Below are positions 46,142 to 57,119 of a stretch of DNA of 64,000 bases, in pieces. Origin of the DNA: Favolaschia claudopus (taxonomy: Eukaryota > Basidiomycota > Agaricomycetes > Agaricales > Mycenaceae); NCBI GenBank assembly GCA_037176885.1, contig JAWWNJ010000093.1:930001-994000 (forward strand), written 5' to 3'. The position numbers were made by a program, and so were the translations under genes. Below the pieces are notes generated by a model. The model did no database searches. It saw only the letters and a program-made list of their open reading frames with translations, and was not told the origin of the DNA. The first letter of the stretch is position 1. Each line of letters begins with the position of its first letter.

Positions 46142-48108
46142 ATAGAATCTGTCATATGGAATACAGTCGGGAGAGGCCAAGAGGTTATTCCACGGTGATT
46201 CAATCGATTTTAAAATGATTCTAAGAATGAATTTCTTTTCCCACAAAATCTCTTCGCTTACTAGGGGACAGTGGCTGGATCCTAGGCTATTTCACACTCC
46301 AAATCCCAGATCAAGGGCTTCATGGCAATGGCCTGTTAGAAGGCACAATTTACACCCATTATAGTCCCAAACCACAGGGAAAAAAATAGTTCCCAGACCG
46401 TTCCCACCTAGTCTGTAATTTACCGCGTGGCAGGTCATAAGTCGCCTTATTATATAATCATCGCGTTTGGCAGGTTGTTCCCACGGCACTGCCTGCCTCT
46501 TTCAACTGTGTGGTAGCTCATTTTCCCATAGTCTTGGCGGTAAAATGCATTGATATCATTCTCTCTACACTCCCCGGAGGTTAGAATATCTTACTTTCTA
46601 TTTAGCAGTCCGAAAACATTGTTTCGCTTCGCCGCCTTTGGCCGGCGGCGAACACCTCAAATGTGAACTCATCCAAATCTCATCCGTTTCTCGAGCTTTT
46701 TTTCTGGCTTCAAGTGGCTATAATGCATTTTAGATCATTTGACAGGAAAGACTTTGCAGAAACAAGGCGCGTAAATACGCGATGTAACTTCTGCATTATT
46801 TCCACATTTTCGAACCAATTATGAAATGATATATAAACCAAAGAAAGACTCCACAACAAATATTGCCCTCAAACCAAATAAAAAATTTAATCTAATTCAA
46901 CCCGAGAAACAGCATCCAGGTGAAAAGTGAACAGCTTTGCGCCTCCGGCCCTTGTAGGGCGAGATTTATTGTTTTGCATGCAGCTCTCGCAAAGGCAAAT
47001 TTTGCGAAGGTCTTGCAACCAACTCAAGCCATCTACGCTTCAAAATTGACATTACTATCCAAACCCCCAAGGTTGTACTTCGATCAAAATTGGAAGGCGG
47101 GGCAGGTCGATTCTGAGATTTGGAGTTTACCAAATTTCAAGGCATTTTGCATCCACAGGTACATATGCACGAGTTAATCCGGTCTTGCAGCTCACAGGTC
47201 ACGGAACCTGTATCTACAACTTCGAAATTTTCGTCGGAACTTGAACCTTGATTTTGACTGCATTCCTTGACTTTTTGTCTAGCTGCTTGCCCATGATTGA
47301 CGGAGAGAAACTGAAAAATATGAAAACCAAGCAAGACATGCTCAGGTGGGAAAAACTCTCTTGGCAACAACCACAACAATCGCTTTTGAAAATTTCTTTT
47401 GGGGCTTGGGCATCGACGATTGTAGTTGCCTCAGCTTAGCTTCTTACCTCTATACACCCGCGGTACACAACAGACTCGATCCTTACGATTTGAATGTTTT
47501 GTCAATGAAATTGACGGGCCGCTTCGCGGCTGCCAGAACAGGGCCGAGACATAAAATGCTCGGGAGTCACTTGAGAGGCAAGTGCTGTTCTGGATGGTGA
47601 CCGTCAAGACCAGTACACCGAGTATACCTATGGTGTTCTGAGTGAGACGCAAGACGAGACCAAGCATACCACAACGGAGCATAGCTCCGAGAGCAAAGCT
47701 CGCTGCAGGGACGAGTCAAAGTGGAACTGCACCCCAAACCGAGCTAGGCAGAGTGGGAAAAAGTCAAGGAACGAAGCTGCCAGTACACAATGGGCGCTGT
47801 TTGGTTGAAGCATGGTTTCCAGCAGCCGATCTTGCCGATGAACAAAGACAACACTGCCGCCGCCGCTTCCGGATCTGCAGCAGCAAAAGAAAGAGCCAAA
47901 AAGGTGTTGTCTCGTGGGGGCGCAAAGCTTTGCGAGCTCATGGGGATTCTTCTCAATAACAAGGATAATAAGAAAGGACAAGAGGATGGCCACGGAGTTT
48001 ACGTTTCTGTGCACACGAACATATTGTGCTTTTCATTCCCTGGGCCGGCTATGCAGTGCTATGTAGCGGCCTGTACATAGTAGCTGTAGACCCTGTAGAC
48101 CCTGTAGC
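46142..48108. other. No gene recognised
   Basis: Frames of 60-128 codons on both strands, none recognisable. GC-rich GCCGCTTCGCGGC-type palindromes at 46626-46650 and 47519-47531. Confidence 0.4.
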
Positions 48109-48464
48109 CAGTGTTGCGGGGGTCAGGTCAACCTCTTGACCCTGACCCCGCTCGGTGCTTGACCTCTGAGGAGGTCAAGTACATATAATCGTCAGAATCA
48201 CTGGTGAAATTGATTCCACCACGCTATCTTGACGCTGTTTGCGTCAGGGATCTGTGGATTTTACGACAGTCCAACAGCCGAAGCTATAGACGGTGGAACC
48301 TGGACGATGGGACTAAATCATCCTTCCCTTTTCGGCGAGGTTCACAACATAACCAAACAAACTTGCCCCCACTTGCCCCCGGGGTCAAGGTCCGGTCAAC
48401 CTCTGGGTGGTTGACCTTTGACTGTCAACCTTGCCCGTTGCCCCCCCCGGCAACCGCAACACTG
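48109..48464. mobile_element. hAT-type MITE, 356 bp
   Basis: Ends CAGTGTTGCGG and CCGCAACACTG, with an exact 8-bp duplication CCTGTAGC on both sides (48101-48108, 48465-48472), the hAT hallmark. Subterminal GGTCAAC/GTTGACC repeats. Non-coding. Confidence 0.85.
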
Positions 48465-48484
48465 CCTGTAGCGAAGGGTAGAGC

Positions 48485-48620
48485 TGTTAAAATATTTAGG
48501 TGTGCGCGCTCTACTGTGCACCCGGGTATTTCTAGTTGCCGGACATTTACCTTGTCACATCCATGTACAGTAGGGTAGTGATCTATTCATTCCGTTGTCT
48601 CGTTTTTGCGCCCACCTTCA
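48485..48620 (+). repeat. 5' LTR of the gag-only copia element, 136 bp
   Basis: TGTTAAAATATTTAGG...CCACCTTCA. It lacks a block of about 11 bp (ATGTACTCTCGG region) present in the other LTR and has a few substitutions. The LTRs therefore have diverged more than those of the chromovirus. Confidence 0.8.
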
Positions 48621-48888
48621 AGAGGTTATGGGCCCCGCCCACTGCGCCTAATCTTTGTTGTCTGCGTCTTCTGTGTCCTCTTCCGTGTTCCTCACCCACC
48701 TTGTCTCCGGGATCGCGCCGTCTCGCCCGCAGGATCTGCTTGAGCGCCTCTGAGCCTCCCAAGACTTTTCACACGGGTTTTTGTAGCCGCCACTGCTCCT
48801 TCTTTGAAGTCGAGCCCCGCGTGTCTCCCCTACCACTGTCTTTACACCACCATTCCCCTCGCTCCTTTCCTCCCCATCCTCCTTCACC

Positions 48889-49920
48889 ATGTCTACCACC
48901 AACAACGCCGTTTTCGCTCGTGTCTCCCACTTTTCGGGCTCTAACTGGACGTCGTTCGCTAAGGACGTCCAGAATTACTTCAGGCTGGAGGAGAGTTGGG
49001 AGATAGTCAGTGGGACGAAGCCCCGGCCGACAGACGCGACCGAGGCTGCCGCATGGGATAAGGCAAATAACCGTGCGTATCCCCTGCTCTACTTCCTCCT
49101 CGAGGCCGACTATTGTGGCACCATTGCCGACGTCTCCACCGGCTCTGCTGCCTGGGCTCTGCTCAAACGAGAGTATCAGAGCGATACCCCTGGTCTCCGC
49201 CTCGCCCTCCGCAGCGAGCTCTACAATCTTCGTCACGACCCCGCCAAACGTGTTGCCGTTTACATCGACGCTGTCCTCTCCATTGTGCGACAGCTCAAGG
49301 CCATCGGCCATGAGATGAGCAGCAGCGAGGTCACCGACTTCTTGCTCCTGCGCCTTCATCCCTCCTTCGCTGTTATCCGTTCCTCCCTCTCCACCACCGT
49401 CCCGACTCCCAAGCTCCATGACATCAGCGCGGATCAAAGCGAGGAAACCGTCAACAAGAACCTCAAGACGGAGGATGAGTACGATCCCCTTGCTCCCGAG
49501 CCAGTCGCTATGGCCGCTGCTCGCAATCGCAAGCGCAACAAGGACGCCTTCGATTGGGGCAACCCCAAGGATGCGAACAGTGTCTGCCGCCGTTGCGGAC
49601 GCGCCGGTCACATCGCCCGACGCTGTGTTGCTGACATGCCCGCCGACGTAAAGGATAAGATCTTGAACGCGACCGCCGCTTGGTCAGTCGACTCAGACGA
49701 CGAATATGATGTTGCCGTAGTCGCGCACGCTCCCGACGTCGACATCGTCCTGCCTGGCGCTGCTTCCGCCACCGACGAGGTCATCCTCTTCAATGAGAAT
49801 CCCATCGTGATCTCGTCTGCCGCTGCCGCTGTCGAGCTTGAGGGGGTGCAGGTTGGGAAGAGAAAAGTTCGACGGGGGAACCGTCGCAAGGTGAAAACTA
49901 CTCCCTCTGTCGCGGTTTAG
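48889..49920 (+). CDS. Copia Gag protein, 343 aa, intact
   Basis: From ATG 48889: FSGSNWTSFAKDVQNYF near the N-terminus, AWALLKREYQSDTPGLRLAL, YIDAVLSIVRQLKAIGHEM and DFLLLRLHPSFAVIRSSL give the UBN2/copia Gag pattern. A CCHC knuckle follows (CRRCGRAGHIARRC, C-x2-C-x4-H-x4-C, near residue 232). The tail is acidic, then hydrophobic, and ends very basic (KRKVRRGNRRKVK). In ordinary copia elements the frame would go on to protease and integrase; here it ends with TAG. The frame is fully open, suggesting the protein was kept under selection until recently, or is still used. It could serve in trans-packaging of this element with pol supplied by a relative (inference). Confidence 0.85.
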   Translation: MSTTNNAVFARVSHFSGSNWTSFAKDVQNYFRLEESWEIVSGTKPRPTDATEAAAWDKANNRAYPLLYFLLEADYCGTIADVSTGSAAWALLKREYQSDTPGLRLALRSELYNLRHDPAKRVAVYIDAVLSIVRQLKAIGHEMSSSEVTDFLLLRLHPSFAVIRSSLSTTVPTPKLHDISADQSEETVNKNLKTEDEYDPLAPEPVAMAAARNRKRNKDAFDWGNPKDANSVCRRCGRAGHIARRCVADMPADVKDKILNATAAWSVDSDDEYDVAVVAHAPDVDIVLPGAASATDEVILFNENPIVISSAAAAVELEGVQVGKRKVRRGNRRKVKTTPSVAV

Positions 49921-49951
49921 CGCGTTTGCCCAGTCTTCGCGCGAGGGGGTG

Positions 49952-50098
49952 TGTTAAAATATCTAGGTGTGCGCGCTCTACTGTTCACCCGGGTATTTCT
50001 AGTTGCCGGACATTTACCTTATGTACTCTCGGTCACATCCATGTACAGTAGGGTAGTGATCTATTCATTCCGTTGTCTCGTTTTTGCGCCCACCTTCA
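49952..50098 (+). repeat. 3' LTR of the gag-only copia element, 147 bp
   Basis: TGTTAAAATATCTAGG...CCACCTTCA, matching the 5' LTR except for the extra block and a few substitutions. Confidence 0.8.
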
Positions 50099-52490
50099 AG
50101 AAGATCTTCGTAGAACCGCGGTTTATATGTAGAACCGAGGATTCTATGTAGTTGTGTGTAGAACCACTGTAGAGCGCTGTAGCTCCTGTAGTTTTTGCCA
50201 CCAGACCAAAAAAAAAAAAAAAGAAAACCCGGGATTTGATGCTTAAACAGACGGAGGGCCATATAAAAGGAGGAAAAAATAGATATATTGCTACTGATAG
50301 AAGACAATGTACTGAACGGATACCACAAAAGAAAATTCTCTATGACCTGTGGGGGACAGAAAACAGATGGTGAACATACTGCTTGAAAGATCAGGAGCAA
50401 AAAGACTCACTCGCTGCACGGAAAGAGCCTTTTGGATATGAGAATCGCGTTTGAGCCGACAACAGCCCCAACAAGACGAGAGCGACTCACTAGCTTATTC
50501 CGTCGATTCGACGCAGGCGAAATCAACACCTAAACTGGCCGAGGCGCTGGGCGGCGAAATTGCGGAACGCGGACGGGACGGTGTCAGTATTGAAGCGAGA
50601 GCTGCTGTGATTCGACGGGAGCAAGAAATTGAAGGAGGCTGGGTCAGCAGTGCGCGGGAACCACGAGTGAAGGACGCTGCGACTTTAGAGTGAATGTACG
50701 ACAAGGATACACCAGAACGGGCACGTACCAGGTATGTTGAGTGTAAAAGAAATCGACCAGGCTGCGGATGACGAGAAAGGTTTGGGCAGAATCCGATAAA
50801 AGAGTTGAGCTGACGGCCTAGCAGAAGAACAATGACTGACCTTATTGTACTGTTGAGTCGCCGACGAGGTACGGGCCGCGGAGCTATATAAGGCGCGCGG
50901 GAAGGTTACTATGCCGAAAGAGGAGCTGCTGGGGCTCAGGGTAAAAGTGCATAACATGTACGGTGGGCGAGAATTTGAGGGAGGCAATGTCGGGAGAACA
51001 GCAGGAAGCGTAAGGCGCGGGCACGGCCGGATAAACCTAGGAATTTACTTGATGAATGCATGATAAGAATACACAAGGCTGGGACGTACTTTCAAGATTA
51101 TGATGAACGAGTGCTGGTGCTTGCTGCACATGAAACAGATCCTCAGCCAGATATGTGTACAAGGAGGGGATTTCAAACGTACCAGACAGAGTTGCACAGG
51201 TAATGCCGACATCCACCAAATAGAAGAAAAAGCGGAGACTGAGTACTGGAAGAACAATGTAGCAGGTGAAGAATTTACACCAACTCTGCCCATCCAGTCA
51301 GCAGGCACAGAGGAGACTGCTGTACGAGCGAAATGACTAGGATGTTATGGAAGCGTACCATCTCGAGCTTCGCCTCATAGCAATCTTGAGGTCGCCGATT
51401 GCGCCACATCCTCAAAGTGAAGGGAAGATGTCGGAGGATACGAGGATGATATAATAGAAACATACCGGTAGCCTTGAAGGTTCCCACTCAGCCGATTCCA
51501 GAGAGGAAATGTCATGGAGTGTACTTGAGGGCCGAGGCAGATGAGTTAGTTTGCATTTGTTTTGCAAAATACTAGGCTCGAGTCCAGCCTGTGTACACTG
51601 TATGGAGGCAACCCTGTCGATACACAGGCTGGTCGATCTGAGTTTGTATTCCCATGTGAAAAATCTTACCAAAAAAGGCTATTGCCGACGGTTCAGGGCC
51701 TGTACATTGCCTGTACAGTTGTGGACTGACAAGTCACGTTACGACTGATCTACCATCAGCTGCATCAGAGAACCATGATGAACCACCATAAATCGCAAGA
51801 CCATCAGAATCGTCCAAAAGACGATTTTTTATTTCAATCAGACATGGAAAAGGTGCCGCCGTTGTTGAGATATCGCGCCGCGAAGTTGGTCAAAGATGCC
51901 GTAAAATGGCCGAAAATGGCAAAAACAGCGAAAAGTGGCGAACTTGGCAGCACGATATCTGAGCAACGGATACACCGTTTCCCCTCATTAATATTCGACT
52001 TGGGGATCAGAATAATTTTGTCAGAGCTAGAATATGGCTGCCTTCAATTTGAACAAAAAGGATATCCCACAGTTTTAAAAAATTACCTTGCTTGACAAGG
52101 TCTCAACCTCATAATTAGCTAAGCAAGCACATCGGATGTAACCCATTGATGCCCGTTTTTCCCCGAACACAGCAATCACAGCAACAGTAAACAATTCCAG
52201 AAACAGGACCTACAACTAGGCTACAAGCTCCCTGCCAGCGTGCACATCAGCGCACTACGTGTTGGGTGCTAGTTCAAATTTCATCAAGCTGTTAGCCTTC
52301 ACTAGGTTCACTTAGAATGGGTCTCATAAGTAATCTCATTCAAGTTCTAAAGCTCAGAAAGCCCGTCGCATGCGTGCACATCAAATTTAATGCACCTGCT
52401 CCGAGTCTTGGTTTCTTATGACCGGTGTGAGATTCTGTCAGCTCTTACTACCATCGCCATCATGGATTTTGCGTATTTCTACCGGATTTA
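50099..52490. other. Possible decayed multi-exon gene, not identified
   Basis: On the minus strand between 51500 and 50450 there are GT-AG-like boundaries and hydrophobic segments (LFFQYSVSAFSSIWWMSALP near 51270-51210; PSLYTYLAEDLFHVQQAPAL near 51160-51100). This hints at a broken membrane-protein gene, but no continuous model could be built. 51847-51975 has a weak inverted pair around GAGATATCG. 51980-52490 shows nothing. Confidence 0.25.
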
Positions 52491-53027
52491 CAGCTGTTCC
52501 CGAAATCTATGAGACTTTTCAAAGAAAATTGCGCGAGCTCAACTTTTGATCGGAGTGATAAGGCACACCATATATGGTAATATCTCCGACCTTCCGCTGG
52601 AGAGAAAATAAAGAAGATTATGGCACAGTCAGAGCACCTTCGACTACTGTGCGCGGACGCCCACGCAACCTCAATGCAGACCAAACCCACGACCTATTCA
52701 CATTGCTTGCAGAGGCTCCTGAACTATATCTTGACGAGATCATGGATTGGGTAGCGGTTACCCATGACACAGGAATCTCTCGCTCAGCTCTCGACCGACT
52801 CATCCGGGATACTGGTGTCTCATAGGTCCGTTATATCATTGTACTGTGGTGGAGCTGACACAAGAGCTGACAGCTCAATGAATGCCACGCCGCCGCAGCC
52901 ACGGTCGGACGTACCGGGCCACCGGCCGTCGGAGATATTACCATATATGGTGTGCCTTATCACTCCGATCAAAAGTTGAGCTCGCGCAATTTTCTTTGAA
53001 AAGTCTCATAGATTTCGGGAACAGCTG
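52491..53027. mobile_element. Deleted Tc1/mariner element with 100-bp perfect inverted ends, 537 bp
   Basis: 52491-52590 and 52928-53027 appear to be exact inverted copies (start CAGCTGTTCCCGAAATCTAT). TA at 52489-52490 and 53028-53029. It keeps a piece of transposase coding sequence between the repeats, so it is an internal-deletion derivative of an autonomous element. Confidence 0.9.
52615..52825 (+). pseudogene. Tc1/mariner transposase helix-turn-helix fragment
   Basis: RGRPRNLNADQTHDLFTLLA, EAPELYLDEIMDWVAVTHDT and GISRSALDRLIRDTGVS form the DNA-binding paired HTH region of Tc1-like transposases. A stop follows at 52823-52825 and the DDE domain is deleted. No activity expected. Confidence 0.8.
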
Positions 53028-53314
53028 TAAGCGAGGAACAATTTTCATGATACTAGGGTAGACTAGGGTACAGTATTTTGACGCTCCTTTACACATTGAC
53101 CTTCCTTTACACACTTCGATTATTGGCTGCATTGGGGGAAAATCGGGCAAATCATGTAACCATATTGGGAGTATCGTGACAGCTAGCTGTGACGATACGA
53201 TGTCTTGTGAGAGGAGTGACAGGTGGCGGTGAGCTTCTCCTTCTTCCGAACCACCACCTGCACTCCGAACGGAATCCAGATTCAAGCTGCTTTGAACATT
53301 CTTCGCATCTCACG

Positions 53315-54178
53315 ATGGTCCAATTCGACACCACAGTATCACAGCTCAAGCGCGCTCAGCTCGTTTCCGCCGCGGACGAGTTTCAGCTCGACAACACCGG
53401 CTCCGTCATTGAACTAAGATAGACGTCACCCGGATCCGGCACGTGGTTATGTAAGCCGAAACATCATGTCAACAAAGTCCTTATAACTCTGGGCACAACA
53501 ACATATTGATAATTCTAAGACCACCAAACTGTAGCTAGGAGGTCTATCTACGATTTGATGGAACGGATTCAGCCAATAATTCCTTGTTGAAAAGTTATAA
53601 GGTGATCTTTCCAAAAAAGGCAACCCATTCTAAAAAGCTTCCAAACTCATTTTCGACGTGTTTGGGCCCATCTTGCGAAAAATCCTTCCAACATTTGGCG
53701 GATTACATAAGCTTACATACACAGTACACGTGATATATCCGCGATCATAGACGCGACGCGACGCGCCATGTAAGCTTTGGAATACACGGTTTAGTGTGAG
53801 GAAAGTATGACTCGGCCCTCCCTCTCAGATATGCTAGACCAGCACCAGGACTTAGTCATCCACTGACACATATGTATCTACTTAATGGGTGGGGTGGCCG
53901 GTGGCCCGAGAGCCTCCAATTTCTTACTTAAGCTGTGAACCTCTCTAATTTTTTTTAAAAAAAAGTTCCCAAGACCTCAAAATCGCAAACAGAGTAAGTT
54001 GATTTTTCAAACCTTCAGGATTTGGCGGGTGGCTGTGCAAACGTAATGCTTATGTAAGGGTGCCGGATTGGGGTGACGTCTATCTTACGCAAGTGGATCA
54101 AAGCCCACGTCGAAGCAAACCTTCAGTACTCGGCATTACCAAAAGTAACCGAATTTAGAAATGCCTTGCTTGCGACCA
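53315..54178 (+). pseudogene. SAP-like short protein, split by a TA element
   Basis: Exon-like pieces 53315-53416 and 54086-54178. MVQFDTTVSQLKRAQLVSAA, then DEFQLDNTGSVIEL, is interrupted. Leaving one TA joins it to RKWIKAHVEANLQYSALPKV and ends ALLATS-stop. The LKRAQLVxxAxEFxL...ELRKWIK pattern resembles a SAP DNA-binding motif, seen at the N-terminus of several basidiomycete retroelement proteins. About 65 aa; could be the start of a lost gag. Confidence 0.5.
53417..54085. mobile_element. TA-flanked MITE, 669 bp, in the SAP-like ORF
   Basis: Ends AGATAGACGTCACCC and its complement, continuing about 42 bp. TA at 53415-53416 and 54086-54087. The interior has palindromic TTACATAAGC/GCTTACATA motifs. 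Removing it restores the reading frame. Confidence 0.85.
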
Positions 54179-54513
54179 GCTAATACAGTTAGCAGTTGGT
54201 TCAACTGGTGGGAGAGAGGGGGGATGGTCATATGCTATTTTACATAACACGCGTCGAAGTTATTGGGCTTTCCCTGTGCTGATTTTTTATGTTTGTTTAT
54301 TTATGTGTTAAATCAATAATTTCTTGCTCTGTTTTAGTAAGGTACCCCACGTGATCGAACCTTTTTGGGGCCGAGTTGGTTAGTTCGACGCTCTCTGAGA
54401 GGAAAGTAGGAAATCCGGCTCATTTGCCCATTCAAGTCTGGCGCCGCAACTCTCACGGCTTGCGAATTTTTGACGATTAACGAACGTTGACGATTGACGA
54501 CTGAAAGATCTTA

Positions 54514-55638
54514 TTGGTCTGCGAGAATCTCCACAATTCGCGGGCATTAAAGTCTTCACGCAATCTTGACGTTTCACGACATTTGTATATTCACGAATGC
54601 CTTACCGTTCACGTTGGACCTCATATGATTTTATCCTCTTTCTCATTTGACGATGCACGGCCTGTCACATTCATCCTCATGTTTATTTGCGCTCCGCACC
54701 TAAAACCGATGCTAACGATATTCGGCTTGAACTCACAGCCCCACCCGCTACGGGCTCGGATGCGAGAGACGACCTACCCACCGCCGTCTGGCGTATGTAG
54801 ACGCCCCAAACGCATAGCCGGTCTCACCGCTTCCGGCGCAGGGTATCTTATCCCCGACGCAATTCGCAAAAAGATCTCTGGCCCGCGCGGCTGGGACGCC
54901 CACATTCCCTTACATTTCTTGACCGACAAATTCTGCGCGTTCGCGAACACGGCTGCCAAACAAGAACTTAACGACATCTTCTTCGTCGATAGCGCTTCCA
55001 ACTCCGTCGTCGCAACACCCCGCGAGCTCGACGTCGACCGTGAATTACGCCTCACCTTTGACGAATGGTTCCAAGCATGGGGTCGACTTCTCGAGCTTAT
55101 TCAAGCTTACGCTCCCGGAGAGCACGACATGTGGCTCAATCATTTTAACGGCATTCTCCATCGTCCCAACCGAGCGCAGAATTGGGCGCTATACCTCGAA
55201 TACGACTCTCAGATCCGACAGCGCGCCATAGTCACCGCCATCGACCCCGGCGTATTCCACCTCGAACAATGACCGCGAGCGTGACTCTAGCTCCGGGACG
55301 TCGCGTTTTGCGCCTTATAAGGTCGGGAAACGTGAGGCCTCGGATTCCTTTCGTTCCAAATCGAAGAAACTCCGTTGCTTTATCTGCGCGGCCGAGGAGG
55401 ATTATCACAAATCGCGGTCCTGCACGTCAGACCGCCTCGTTAACGGCAAACCAACAATCCTCATCGGTAAAGATCGCCGCGATAAACCCGGTGTCGCGTA
55501 CTGCTTCTCATTCAACGGGTACAGTGGTTGCCCCCGCGGTGTTGACTGCGACAAGGGCAAGCATTGGTGCTCCATTTGTGGCGCAAAAAACGGCCTTCAT
55601 TGCGCCCAGAACTGCGTCTCAGTCTGATTTCCTTCCCA
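54514..55638 (+). pseudogene. Gag-like protein of a DIRS-like element
   Basis: Open from upstream; the likely real start is ATG 54760. It has SGPRGWDAHIPLHFLTDKFC, ELRLTFDEWFQAWGRLLELI, HFNGILHRPNRAQNWALYLE and SQIRQRAIV. At about 55265 the frame must shift by one base to continue NDRERDSSSGTSRFAP, LRCFIC and a CCCH-like cluster (CFSFNGYSGCPRGVDCDKGKH, then CSICG), ending in TGA at 55636-55638. This Cys-rich tail overlaps the start of the pol frame in another phase. Confidence 0.6.
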
Positions 55639-57119
55639 TCGTCACTCCCCTCTTGCCGGACAAGTCGGAATCCGCTCTCAAGGCGGCCAGTCTTTACGAT
55701 ACTTTCTCAGATTTACCTATCGGCCTTCGAGAAGGCTTTCATATGGGCATCCACTCTAATATTACCGAAACATTCACTCCTCCCAACCATTCATCATCCT
55801 TATCCTGTCCTTCCGTTATCGAAAATTACATTAATAAAGAGCGGGCCGGTGGTCGCTACACCGGCCCGTTTTCCCGTGATCGCCTCGAAAACCTCATCGG
55901 TCCTTTCCGTACTTCGCCTCTGGGTCTTGTTCCGAAATCGGGAGACCCAGGTGAATTCAGACTAGTCCAGGATTTCTCATTCACACGTAACGATCCTTCT
56001 CGCGCATCCGTCAATTCCAAAATAAATGTAGACGACTTCCATTGCGAGTGGGGGACGTTCGCGCAAATCGTTCTCCTAGTGATCGATGCCCCGCCAGGAA
56101 CGGAAGGCGCGACATTAGACGTTGACGCCGCATACCGTCGATGTCCCATTCATCCTTCTCAACAACCCTTCTTCGTCATTCAATGGCTGGGCAAATATTA
56201 CCTTGATCACGTCTGCCCGTTTGGGAACTCCAGCTCTAGCGGTGTTTTCGGACGCCTCGCAGACGCCATCGCCGCTCTGTACATGGCAAACGACATCGGC
56301 CCAATCAAAAAATGGGTCGACGACTTCCTCTTCCTCCGCCACCGATTGTCAGATAATCCACCTGCCTACAGCTACGATATCGACGATATATACAAGTTTG
56401 CCGACGCACTGGGCTGGCCATGGAAGCGCTCTAAAACTCGACCCTTCTCGTCTACCTTCAAATATATAGGCTTCTTGTGGGATCTCGTCGAGAAATCGAT
56501 CCAGATTCCGCCCGAGAAGGGTGCTCGCTACATCGAAAGACTCGCACCTTGGGTTGAAGGAGCAAAATTTACCCGCAAGGAAGCCGAAGCAGTGCTCGGT
56601 ACTCTAGTCCACTGCTCGTTAGCCGTTCCAGACGGACGTTCTTGCCTTCCATCTATATCGAAATTTTCCTCCTCATTCCCTCACGGCTCATCGGCATTTC
56701 TACGCCGCACTCCTAATCCATCCACCCTCAACGATATCGCCTTGTGGCGATCACGCCTCGCACAATCCTTCTGTGGTTGCAATCTACTTAAACCACCTCC
56801 CCCCTCTTCTTTAAAATTCTGGGTCGACGCATCAACCTCGTATGGAATCGGCATAGTTTTTGACAGCGTTTGGCAGCGGTGGAAATTGTTGCCAGGCTGG
56901 AAATCTGACGAACGAGGGATAGGTTGGGCCGAGATGGTCGCGGTTGAATTCGGTTCGCGATTCACCAAGGCCATTCCAACACCCATTTTCAAGTCCGTTC
57001 AGATAACGAGGGCGTGATCGGCGCCCTCGCCGCCGGTAAATCCCGAAATTCAGAACGGAATCGCGTGCTCCAGCGAATCGTTTCTCTCATGCAAATACAC
57101 TCTGTATGGATCTCCACTA
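55600..57119 (+). pseudogene. Reverse transcriptase-RNase H of a DIRS-like retroelement, interrupted
   Basis: Pol frame overlapping gag: LYDTFSDLPIGLREGFHMGI, GPFRTSPLGLVPKSGDPGEF, RLVQDFSFTRNDPSRASVNS, ATLDVDAAYRRCPIHPSQQP, CPFGNSSSSGVFGRLADAIA, catalytic KWVDDFLFLRH (VDD in place of YxDD), KYIGFLWDL. RNase H: FWVDASTSYGIGIVFD, then after a frameshift near 56995 RSDNEGVIGALAAGKSRNSE and VLQRIVSLMQIHSVWIS, up to the inserted elements. The layout matches RT-RH genes I associate with DIRS-like elements of agarics. No tyrosine recombinase is visible in the window, so that assignment is inferential. Confidence 0.7.

Larger units (their letters stand above)
48485..50098 (+). mobile_element. Gag-only Ty1/copia-type element, 1.6 kb
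   Basis: Two short LTRs flank a single gag gene that stops 31 bp before the 3' LTR. A purine-rich GCGAGGGGGTG precedes the 3' LTR as polypurine tract. No protease, integrase or RT is present and no room is left for them. The flanking bases (AGAGC / AGAAG or AGATC) are only similar, so the target duplication is unproven. Confidence 0.8.

Noticed and set aside
48769..49611. 280-codon minus-strand frame
   Set aside because: It is the antisense of the copia Gag gene, whose zinc knuckle and Gag motifs are clear on the plus strand.
50450..51500. Multi-exon membrane protein gene on the minus strand
   Set aside because: Suggestive hydrophobic pieces and splice-like signals, but no continuous frame model and no recognised family; kept only as a note in the region entry.
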